Source: a virus. Taken from it: a stretch of DNA of 34,544 nt. Under the pieces are notes generated by a model. It was not told the origin of the DNA. It saw only the letters and a program-made list of their open reading frames with translations, and did not search any database. The stretch is from the IMG/VR virus record IMGVR_UViG_3300021952_000020, positions 1-34,544 of that record; one strand, 5' to 3'. This document shows, piece after piece, positions 1-3,619 of this stretch; positions within the stretch are counted from its first letter, which is position 1, and each line of letters starts with the position of its first letter. Position numbers and translations under genes: made by a program.

Positions 1-13
1 ATCCTTAAAACTT

Positions 14-96
14 TGGTGAGCTGCCCGGGATTCGAACCCGGAAAAACCTGCGGTCTAAACGCAGTAACTGTGCCAATTTGTATATGTCAGCAGCTC
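14..96 (-). tRNA. tRNA-Leu (anticodon UAG)
   Basis: Acceptor GAGCTGC/GCAGCTC, T arm CCGGG-TTCGAAT-CCCGG and an encoded CCA are clear. The anticodon stem CTGCG/CGCAG closes loop TTTAGAC, so the anticodon is UAG at 55-57 and reads CUA. The variable region is only about 6 nt, although leucine tRNAs are normally class II with a long variable arm, and the D stem is weak. This is the last tRNA of the array inside the window. Beyond its CCA, bases 1-13 match the start of the array's recurrent spacer hairpin. Confidence 0.85.
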
Positions 97-201
97 AATA
101 AATCTTTAAACCCTACATCTGAGTTTACCCATAGCAGCAAACTTCGCAGCAGATTCTGCGCTATATGCTGACGCAGCAGCTTTTTTTAATTTAAAATAAA
201 C
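97..201. other. Spacer without a recognised gene
   Basis: About 100 bases between tRNA-Leu and the permuted tRNA unit. On the minus strand they hold several GC-rich inverted pieces built from GCTGC and GCAGA words. An open reading frame crosses them but has no ribosome binding site and continues through tRNA sequence, so I do not call it. Confidence 0.4.
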
Positions 202-315
202 AGGATGTATTCTTTGGGCTGACACTCTACCAACTGAGCTACAAGGTGCATTCACACCTTGGGTGGACTCGAACCACCGACGTTCTGCGTTTAAGAAGAT
301 TGCTGCAAACATCCT
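202..315 (-). tRNA. Circularly permuted tRNA in a spacer hairpin (anticodon probably UAA)
   Basis: Read on the minus strand, the 3' part of a tRNA comes first: loop CTTAAAC (295-289), GCAGA (288-284), variable ACGTC, T arm GGTGG-TTCGAGT-CCACC (278-262) and acceptor strand CAAGGTG (261-255). A 6-nt linker follows (254-249), then the 5' part: acceptor CACCTTG (248-242), D arm with GCTC/GAGT and a GG-containing loop, and TCAGC (222-218). The acceptor strands pair in all 7 positions. The anticodon stem TCAGC/GCAGA pairs 4 of 5. The split lies in the anticodon loop, which would read UAA (Leu). The unit is closed by an inner stem TTCTT/AAGAA and an outer stem AGGATGT/ACATCCT. No CCA is encoded. A dead tandem-duplication remnant is possible. 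Confidence 0.65.
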
Positions 316-320
316 AAAAC

Positions 321-420
321 TGGTTGAAGAGGACGGAACGGCGTATTTTCCATCGACGGAGCCTGTCTTACTCAACGCCGTATAGCTTCCGCAGGCGACA
401 GGCATAAGTTGCGCTCTTCA
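321..420 (-). ncRNA. tRNA-like, pseudoknotted RNA with encoded CCA
   Basis: The ends are those of a tRNA: a 7-bp acceptor TGAAGAG/CTCTTCA, discriminator A and CCA, directly followed by the spacer motif seen after other tRNAs of the array. The inside has no ordinary D, anticodon or TTCRA T arm. Instead CGGAA/TTCCG (334-338 with 387-391) and CGGCGT/ACGCCG (339-344 with 375-380) form a long interrupted stem. A 7-bp helix, GCCTGTC (361-367) with GACAGGC (397-403), crosses it as a pseudoknot. The GC content is higher than in the surroundings. I know no family with this layout. A reading frame also crosses it, but without a binding site. Confidence 0.5.
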
Positions 421-426
421 AAACTT

Positions 427-510
427 TGGTGGATAGTCACGGTAACGATCCGTGCGGGCTGAAGCAAGATCTTTACAGGCTCTCTCACCTCCTTAGTGGT
501 CTAACTATCC
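427..510 (-). tRNA. tRNA-Tyr (anticodon GUA), copy 1
   Basis: Acceptor GGATAGT/ACTATCC with encoded CCA. Anticodon loop CTGTAAA gives GUA at 474-476. The long variable region with a small GCT/AGC stem fits a class II tyrosine tRNA. Two points are unusual: the anticodon stem AGAGC/GATCT has a G-A mismatch, and the T-loop is ATCGTTA instead of the usual TTCRANY. A second, more regular tRNA-Tyr with the same anticodon lies at 2348-2434, so this copy may be diverging. Confidence 0.75.
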
Positions 511-523
511 ATTTGAAACTTAG

Positions 524-580
524 TACTCCCACGGGGATTCGAACCCACGTCGTTCCAGCCCATCTGACCGGTCTTACTAA
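524..580 (-). pseudogene. 3' part of a tRNA (possibly split or degenerate)
   Basis: A T arm with loop TTCGAAT and a GGG/CCC core, plus a 3' acceptor strand TGGGAGT with discriminator A, are visible. An anticodon-like arm CCGGT-CAGATGG-GCTGG lies upstream on the minus strand, with A instead of T before the putative anticodon. No matching 5' acceptor strand is adjacent. A complement, GCTCCCA, occurs at 1375-1381 on the far side of the homing endonuclease gene. This is either a decayed tRNA or the 3' half of one broken up by insertion. CCA is not encoded (CTA instead). Confidence 0.4.
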
Positions 581-581
581 T

Positions 582-674
582 TGGTAGTCCAGCTGGGTAA
601 CGCTCCCAGGACTTGCCCTCATCTAGAGCCTTGGCAGTTTATAAATCTGCGTGTTTTCTTTAAACTACTGGACC
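582..674 (-). tRNA. Degenerate class II tRNA (anticodon reads UAU)
   Basis: Acceptor GGTCCAG/CTGGACT pairs over 7 bp (one G-U) with discriminator A and encoded CCA. T arm CTGGG-AGCGTTA-CCCAG has a non-canonical loop. The D arm GTTT-AAAGA-AAAC lacks the GG pair. The anticodon stem is 4 bp with an A-A mismatch next to loop TTTATAA, giving UAU (641-643), formally isoleucine for AUA. The variable arm is long with its own stem. The first 10 bases overlap the 3' end of the homing endonuclease gene, whose stop codon lies inside the tRNA. Confidence 0.55.
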
Positions 675-1321
675 AATGTTTTTATAAACTCTAAATTTAT
701 TTGTCTATCTGATAAAATCACTACTACAATATCGTTAATTTCCATAGCAGATTCAATCTTGCGTCGATCCATTTTTATTAAATAATCGTTCTTTGGATCT
801 AAAAATATGTTATGTTTTGGAAGATAAAAATCTGGAATATACCTACGAATTTTTCCATTGTCGTTCCACTTATAACCTTGCCTAACTTTAACCCATTCTA
901 TATCTAACTTATCAAGTATTTCTGCAACTCTAACCTCATAAGACGATTCTAAAATGACACTAGGTTTATATTCAACATTTTTACTGTATTTCGAATGTTT
1001 AGCTAATCGTTCACATGCTTTGATTGACAACAAATCTTTGGTGGTTTCTGAGTGGCGGAACGTTCCAGCCTCAAACCCGCCCATCGAGGCACCAAGTTTG
1101 CCATAATATGATTGTTTGTCTCTATTGACATGACTTCGGCTAACATGCCCGCAAAGCCCAGCCCTACTATTAAACACCTTTCCACACACATCGCAGAAAC
1201 ACTCGACCATTTTCGATAAATACGAAGCGTTTCTATTAGGATTTAATTTACATAATCGTTCATGATTATGAAGTGAATTTAAATTTTTACATTCTTTGTT
1301 ACAAAATTTACATACTAGCAT
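665..1321 (-). CDS. Zinc-finger PD-(D/E)XK homing endonuclease
   Basis: A 218-residue protein with two N-terminal zinc-finger motifs: C4/C7 with H19/C23, and a C2H2 finger around residues 42-65 (CDVCG with HVSRSH). The C-terminal half has a PD-(D/E)XK nuclease signature: a Glu in SSYEVR, PDF in YIPDFYLP and DPK in IFLDPK. Free-standing endonucleases of this build occur in T4-like phages as homing enzymes that cut intron-less or gene-less alleles. It starts at ATG 1321 behind GAGG with good spacing and ends inside a downstream tRNA gene on the same strand. Its place within a tRNA array suggests recent insertion, perhaps breaking a tRNA (see 524-580 and 1340-1381). The specific cleavage site is unknown. 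Confidence 0.75.
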   Translation of the reverse strand: MLVCKFCNKECKNLNSLHNHERLCKLNPNRNASYLSKMVECFCDVCGKVFNSRAGLCGHVSRSHVNRDKQSYYGKLGASMGGFEAGTFRHSETTKDLLSIKACERLAKHSKYSKNVEYKPSVILESSYEVRVAEILDKLDIEWVKVRQGYKWNDNGKIRRYIPDFYLPKHNIFLDPKNDYLIKMDRRKIESAMEINDIVVVILSDRQINLEFIKTLVQ

Positions 1322-1339
1322 AAGTTATTCCTCTTATGC

Positions 1340-1381
1340 TATTTATGATTAAATCTTCGCCGCATGCCAATGCTTGGGAGC
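1340..1381 (-). pseudogene. Possible 5' part of a tRNA upstream of the homing endonuclease
   Basis: On the minus strand GCTCCCA (1381-1375) would pair over 7 bp with TGGGAGT at 525-531. It is followed by AG and a GCAT/ATGC pairing that could be a shortened D stem. The intact 3' part lies some 800 bases downstream, beyond the endonuclease gene and another tRNA. The complementarity is the only strong support, and a 7-nt match can arise by chance. Confidence 0.25.
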
Positions 1382-1393
1382 AATTTTGAAACT

Positions 1394-1479
1394 TGGTGCT
1401 GAGTGTAGGATTCGAACCTGCGGGGGATTACTCCGGTTGCTTACAAGGCAACTGCCGTCAACCACTTGGCTAACTCAGC
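1394..1479 (-). tRNA. tRNA-Thr (anticodon UGU) with long variable arm
   Basis: Acceptor GCTGAGT/ACTCAGC, discriminator A, encoded CCA. Anticodon stem GTTGC/GCAAC closes CTTGTAA, giving UGU (1443-1445). The variable region is 14 nt with GGA/TCC pairing, and the D arm resembles serine and leucine tRNAs. That is a class II body on a threonine anticodon, since normal threonine tRNAs have a 5-nt variable loop. The tRNA-Thr of phage T4 has the same anticodon loop and a similar acceptor end, so Thr identity is plausible. Confidence 0.8.
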
Positions 1480-1489
1480 AATAATAAAT

Positions 1490-1565
1490 TGGTACACCCA
1501 TACGGAATCGAACCGTCTCCTCATCCTCTTCAGGGACACGCGCAGACCACTTACGCCATAGGTGC
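1490..1565 (-). tRNA. tRNA-Phe (anticodon GAA)
   Basis: Acceptor GCACCTA/TGGGTGT, discriminator A, encoded CCA. D stem GCGT/GCGC with GG in the loop, anticodon loop CTGAAGA giving GAA at 1529-1531, T-loop TTCGATT. The anticodon stem relies on two G-U pairs. It follows tRNA-Trp by a few bases in the direction of transcription. Confidence 0.85.
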
Positions 1566-1571
1566 ATCGTT

Positions 1572-1645
1572 CGGCAGGAGTAGATAGAATCGAACTATCA
1601 TAGAGTGCTTTGGAGACACCCACACTACCATTGTGTTATACTCCT
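1572..1645 (-). tRNA. tRNA-Trp (anticodon CCA)
   Basis: Acceptor AGGAGTA/TACTCCT with discriminator G, D stem ACAC/GTGT, anticodon loop CTCCAAA giving CCA at 1611-1613, T arm GATAG-TTCGATT-CTATC. The three bases after the discriminator are CCG, so the terminal A must come from repair by nucleotidyltransferase. The anticodon CCA decodes UGG only, so there is no UGA-reading tRNA here. Confidence 0.85.
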
Positions 1646-1656
1646 AAAAATTAAAC

Positions 1657-1718
1657 AGGATTCCATTTTTGTCAATGTATCAGATTGATTTTATAAAAAT
1701 GTTTGCTGAAAGAATCCT
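1657..1718 (-). repeat. Inter-tRNA spacer hairpin, copy B
   Basis: Stem AGGATTC/GAATCCT (1657-1663 with 1712-1718) lies after the CCA of tRNA-Pro. It encloses the conserved TTTCAGCAAAC on the 5' side of the RNA and an inner stem CATTTTT/AAAAATG. GTTTA follows the stem and could pair with AAAC of the conserved motif as a pseudoknot. One of six copies in this array. Confidence 0.7.
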
Positions 1719-1724
1719 AAAACT

Positions 1725-1802
1725 TGGTCTCTCGCACACGATTCGAACGTGCATCCTCTACGCCCCAAACGTAGTGACTTAACCAGATTAGCCCAACGAG
1801 AG
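1725..1802 (-). tRNA. tRNA-Pro (anticodon UGG)
   Basis: Acceptor CTCTCGT/GCGAGAG, discriminator A, encoded CCA. Anticodon stem CTACG/CGTAG closes TTTGGGG, giving UGG at 1765-1767. T arm GCACG-TTCGAAT-CGTGT. The D stem has only three pairs. Its CCA is followed by spacer hairpin copy B. Confidence 0.9.
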
Positions 1803-1810
1803 ATAAAACT

Positions 1811-1886
1811 TGGCACTGCTGACGGGAGTCGAACCCGCGTATCTCGCTAGACAGGCGAGTATAATGAGCCGTTATATGACAGCAGT
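1811..1886 (-). tRNA. tRNA-Asp (anticodon GUC)
   Basis: Acceptor ACTGCTG/CAGCAGT, discriminator G, encoded CCA. Anticodon stem CTCGC/GCGAG closes CTGTCTA, giving GUC at 1850-1852. T arm GCGGG-TTCGACT-CCCGT. Discriminator G is the normal identity element for aspartate tRNAs. The acceptor stem is identical in sequence to that of the tRNA-Glu at 2681-2755. Confidence 0.9.
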
Positions 1887-1898
1887 ATAAAACTTGAC

Positions 1899-1952
1899 AG
1901 GATGAAACTTTTTCGATTAACGGTCGATTGTTTAGAGTGCTGAACTCATCCT
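1899..1952 (-). repeat. Inter-tRNA spacer hairpin, copy C
   Basis: Stem AGGATGA/TCATCCT after the CCA of tRNA-Ala. It encloses TTCAGCA, a shortened version of the conserved motif, and a CGA/TCG inner pairing. The two stem strands differ from the other copies by matching changes. Confidence 0.65.
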
Positions 1953-1960
1953 TGAAACCT

Positions 1961-2036
1961 TGGTGGAGTTGGCGAGCCTCGAACTCGCAAATGTCTGCTT
2001 GCAAAGCAGGTGCTGTACCAATTGAGCCACAACCCC
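1961..2036 (-). tRNA. tRNA-Ala (anticodon UGC)
   Basis: Acceptor GGGGTTG/CAACTCC (one G-U), discriminator A, encoded CCA. D arm GCTC/CAGC with GG, anticodon stem CCTGC/GCAGA closing TTTGCAA, giving UGC at 2001-2003. T arm GCGAG-TTCGAGG-CTCGC. A regular, functional-looking tRNA. The G3-U70 alanine identity pair is present as the third acceptor pair. Confidence 0.92.
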
Positions 2037-2347
2037 ATGAAATTCTAATATGCAAATAGTAAATTATGAATTAACCACTTGCATATTACCTTTCAGTAAT
2101 ACGGTTCTACTTTGGCTTTTCAACTATGATCTCGTCCACCAATGCTGGGCATGACTTCCAACACGGCGAACCTAAGAACTTGTACTATACAGTTGATTTA
2201 TACCCTCGGAAGTATCCGATATTAGTATCACGGGGTTTACATCATAAGACAATACGTTCTTTGAGACTCGGTATCCAAATTTTGCTAACAGATAGAACTA
2301 CCTGCGATGCCCGACGACATCTATTTGAGGTGTACACCCCAAAATTC
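2037..2347 (-). other. Gene-free, hairpin-rich stretch between tRNA-Ala and tRNA-Tyr
   Basis: No tRNA or credible reading frame is visible. A perfect 10-bp hairpin, TAATATGCAA/TTGCATATTA (2046-2055 with 2079-2088), lies just upstream of tRNA-Ala. Further pairings are CAGGTA-GTTC-TATCTG, GGGCAT/ATGCCC about 150 nt apart, TCGG-ATACTT-CCGA, and GGGGTnTAC with GTAnACCCC. Together they suggest a folded RNA of about 250 nt. I see none of the conserved core sequences of group I introns, RNase P or tmRNA. Confidence 0.4.
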
Positions 2348-2434
2348 TGGTGGTTGCCCTAGGAATCGAACCTAGCCAGCCCTATGAGCTTCGGATTTAC
2401 AGTCCGAGCCGCGTCCATAGCGGTATATGCAACC
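2348..2434 (-). tRNA. tRNA-Tyr (anticodon GUA), copy 2
   Basis: Acceptor GGTTGC/GCAACC, discriminator A, encoded CCA. D arm CCGC-TATGGAC-GCGG, anticodon stem TCGGA/TCCGA closing CTGTAAA, giving GUA at 2398-2400. The class II variable arm and T arm CTAGG-TTCGATT-CCTAG are regular. It is the better preserved of the two tyrosine tRNAs. Confidence 0.9.
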
Positions 2435-2440
2435 AATTAA

Positions 2441-2545
2441 AGCATTGAGCTGTCTAGGTTGGACTCGAACCAACAAAGGGATTAACCCATACTCGATTAA
2501 CAGTCGAGGCCGATGCCTATTCCGGTCACTAGACAGCTCAATGCT
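2441..2545 (-). tRNA. tRNA-Asn (anticodon GUU), extended acceptor stem, long variable arm
   Basis: The tRNA body spans 2450-2536: acceptor CTGTCTA/TAGACAG, anticodon stem CTCGA/TCGAG closing CTGTTAA (GUU at 2499-2501), T arm GTTGG-TTCGAGT-CCAAC. No CCA is encoded. The flanks 2441-2449 and 2537-2545 are complementary (AGCATTGAG/CTCAATGCT) and lengthen the acceptor helix to about 16 bp in the precursor. The variable region is about 17 nt with a GGG/CCC stem, unlike ordinary asparagine tRNAs. Maturation must open this helix and add CCA. Confidence 0.8.
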
Positions 2546-2558
2546 CTTATTACTAAAC

Positions 2559-2674
2559 AGGATCTCTCTTTTAAGTGCTATCCGCTACACCACACAAAGT
2601 TTTACCTTTGCGCTGGGATTCGAACCCAGCCCGTTTTCGCTCAATGAAATTAGAAAGGTTGCTGAAAAGATCCT
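2559..2674 (-). tRNA. Circularly permuted tRNA in a spacer hairpin (anticodon probably UGA)
   Basis: Minus-strand order is: anticodon arm TTTC-ATTGAGC-GAAA (2649-2635, anticodon UGA at 2641-2643, U33 present), variable ACGGG, T arm CTGGG-TTCGAAT-CCCAG (2629-2613), acceptor strand CGCAAAG (2612-2606), 6-nt linker GTAAAA, acceptor strand CTTTGTG (2599-2593), TG, D arm GTGT-AGCGGATA-GCAC (to 2575). Acceptor strands pair in 7 of 7. The new ends lie between D arm and anticodon arm. They are joined by inner stem CTTTCTAA/TTAAAAG (one bulge) and outer stem AGGATC/GATCCT of the spacer hairpin. Anticodon UGA would be serine, yet the variable loop is short. No CCA is encoded. It could be a remnant. Confidence 0.7.
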
Positions 2675-2680
2675 AAAACT

Positions 2681-2755
2681 TGGTACTGCTGACGGGTTTC
2701 GATCCCGCTTCCTTACCGTGAAAGGGTAATGTCCTAGCCACTAGACGACAGCAGT
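2681..2755 (-). tRNA. tRNA-Glu (anticodon UUC)
   Basis: Acceptor ACTGCTG/CAGCAGT, discriminator A, encoded CCA. Anticodon stem TTACC/GGTAA closes CTTTCAC, giving UUC at 2720-2722. T arm GCGGG-ATCGAAA-CCCGT, with A instead of T at the first loop position. Its CCA is followed by the spacer hairpin that holds the permuted tRNA at 2559-2674. Confidence 0.9.
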
Positions 2756-2782
2756 ATAACTACGTTCACTTACAAGTGAATT

Positions 2783-2857
2783 TGGCTGAGGAGGAAAGAC
2801 TCGAACTTTCTAACCTGAGGTCAAAGCTCAGTATCCATACCCTTGGATATCTCCCCA
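2783..2857 (-). tRNA. tRNA-Gln (anticodon UUG)
   Basis: Acceptor TGGGGAG/CTCCTCA, discriminator G, encoded CCA. D stem ATCC/GGAT, anticodon stem CTGAG/CTCAG closing CTTTGAC, giving UUG at 2822-2824. T arm GAAAG-TTCGAGT-CTTTC. The U1-A72 first pair is typical of bacterial glutamine tRNAs. Confidence 0.9.
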
Positions 2858-2870
2858 TTAAACTTCTAAC

Positions 2871-2927
2871 AGAATACCGTTTGCTTTCACAGCCTATAGT
2901 GAATTTAGTGTTTGCTGAAAGTATTCT
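2871..2927 (-). repeat. Inter-tRNA spacer hairpin, copy E
   Basis: Stem AGAATAC/GTATTCT after the CCA of tRNA-Gly. It encloses TTTCAGCAAACA and an inner TTCAC/GTGAA hairpin, and is followed by GTTAG. The stem differs from copies A-D on both strands, keeping pairing. Confidence 0.7.
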
Positions 2928-2934
2928 AAAATTT

Positions 2935-3010
2935 TGGAGCGGATGACGTGATTCGAACACGCGACGAACGGCTTGGAAGGCCGACACTCTACCAACTGAG
3001 TTACATCCGC
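2935..3010 (-). tRNA. tRNA-Gly (anticodon UCC)
   Basis: Acceptor GCGGATG/CATCCGC, discriminator U, encoded CCA. D arm ACTC/GAGT with GG, anticodon loop CTTCCAA giving UCC at 2975-2977, T arm GCGTG-TTCGAAT-CACGT. Discriminator U is usual for glycine tRNAs. The D arm and position 26 are nearly the same as in the permuted tRNA at 202-315. Confidence 0.9.
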
Positions 3011-3024
3011 ATCGTTAAATAAAC

Positions 3025-3081
3025 AGAATGGAATTTGTCGCGAGACATTGAAAGATCGCTGTTGTTTGCAGTATCCATTCT
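3025..3081 (-). repeat. Inter-tRNA spacer hairpin, copy F
   Basis: Stem AGAATGGA/TCCATTCT after the CCA of tRNA-Ile. It encloses CTGCAAACA and is followed by TGTTTA, which can pair with AAACA. It is the most upstream copy in the direction of transcription. Confidence 0.65.
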
Positions 3082-3087
3082 AAATTT

Positions 3088-3162
3088 TGGTGCATCACCT
3101 TGGGATCGAACCAAGGACTTATCACTTATCAAGCGATTACTCTACCACTGAGTTAGTGATGC
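3088..3162 (-). tRNA. tRNA-Ile (anticodon GAU)
   Basis: Acceptor GCATCAC/GTGATGC, discriminator A, encoded CCA. D arm ACTC/GAGT, anticodon loop TTGATAA giving GAU at 3128-3130, T arm CTTGG-TTCGATC-CCAAG. The anticodon stem ATCGC/GTGAT contains one C-T mismatch. Confidence 0.88.
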
Positions 3163-3321
3163 GATAAAAAATGTACTTCTGAACTAATTGGTGGTTGATA
3201 GTTCTACTAATAAACTATCAACCTTAAATTTGATGTGAGCTCTTTCGATGCAATTGCATGAACCTAACTATCGCTTGATATTATCTCAATTAGGGCCTCT
3301 TCATGCAACCTACTCACAACA
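3163..3321. other. Spacer with two long hairpins
   Basis: No gene is visible. A perfect 11-bp hairpin GGTTGATAGTT/AACTATCAACC (3193-3203 with 3213-3223, 9-nt loop) has no U-run on either side. A second, larger hairpin pairs TTGCATGAA (3254-3262) with TTCATGCAA (3300-3308) and CCTAA with TTAGG inside it. Both lie between tRNA-Ile and a degenerate tRNA. They may be processing signals of the polycistronic tRNA precursor. Confidence 0.4.
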
Positions 3322-3399
3322 TTAACAACGTCGGAATCGAACCGTGGAACTTTTAACCACTGTGTGATCTCACAGTATGCCACCAAGCATTCATTGTTA
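3322..3399 (-). tRNA. Degenerate class II tRNA (identity unclear)
   Basis: Acceptor TAACA(A/T) pairs with GTTGTTA over 7 bp, D arm ATGC-TTGGTG-GCAT with GG, T-loop TTCGATT. The anticodon stem CTGTG/CACAG closes only 6 nt, AGATCA, without the invariant U33, so no anticodon can be assigned. The variable arm is long (GTGG/CCAC). CCA is not encoded. It may be inactive or serve another purpose. Confidence 0.5.
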
Positions 3400-3438
3400 A
3401 TCGTTTGAAGTTCTGAAAATTTCCAAAACTTCGAATGT

Positions 3439-3507
3439 AGCGGACGTGGGATTCGAACCCCGCATCAGGGTTATGAGCCCTGCGTTCTACCGTTAAACTA
3501 CCTCCGC
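3439..3507 (-). tRNA. tRNA-Met (anticodon CAU)
   Basis: Acceptor GCGGAGG/CGTCCGC with one G-G mismatch, D arm GTTT-AACGGTA-GAAC, anticodon stem CAGGG/CCCTG closing CTCATAA, giving CAU at 3473-3475. T arm reduced to GGG/CCC around TTCGAAT, very short variable region, no CCA. If C34 is modified to lysidine it would read AUA as isoleucine instead; the sequence cannot decide this. Confidence 0.75.
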
Positions 3508-3540
3508 AACTTGTAACACACTCTTATCGAATGTGTATAA

Positions 3541-3619
3541 CTAACGATTCAGTGTTAGCAGATTTGAACTGCTATCTCGCCATAAGCGATGTTACTTACA
3601 CCAAACACTAACTCGTTAG
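3541..3619 (-). tRNA. Short tRNA-like gene (anticodon reads UAU) with extended acceptor stem
   Basis: The core at 3550-3610 has acceptor TAGTGTT/AACACTG, T arm AGCAG-TTCAAAT-CTGCT, a minimal D region without GG, and an anticodon arm whose loop CTTATGG reads UAU (3582-3584). It is only about 60 nt long. Flanks CTAACGA/TCGTTAG (3541-3547 with 3613-3619) extend the acceptor helix as in the tRNA-Asn precursor. No CCA is encoded. It is the first tRNA-like gene of the array in the direction of transcription. Confidence 0.5.

Noticed and set aside
106-405. 99-codon minus-strand reading frame
   Set aside because: It runs through the permuted tRNA, a spacer and the tRNA-like RNA, and has no ribosome binding site.
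321-420. HDV-like ribozyme
   Set aside because: The order of paired strands differs: the second helix closes across the 3' strand of the crossing helix, unlike the nested double pseudoknot of HDV.
1572-1645. UGA-suppressor tRNA-Trp explaining the 22235 stop
   Set aside because: The anticodon is CCA, not UCA.
2037-2347. Group I intron or RNase P/tmRNA in the folded region
   Set aside because: None of the conserved core sequences of these RNAs could be found.
1441-3000. Several 60-112 codon frames on both strands inside the tRNA array
   Set aside because: They cross known tRNA genes and spacers and have no binding sites or natural composition.
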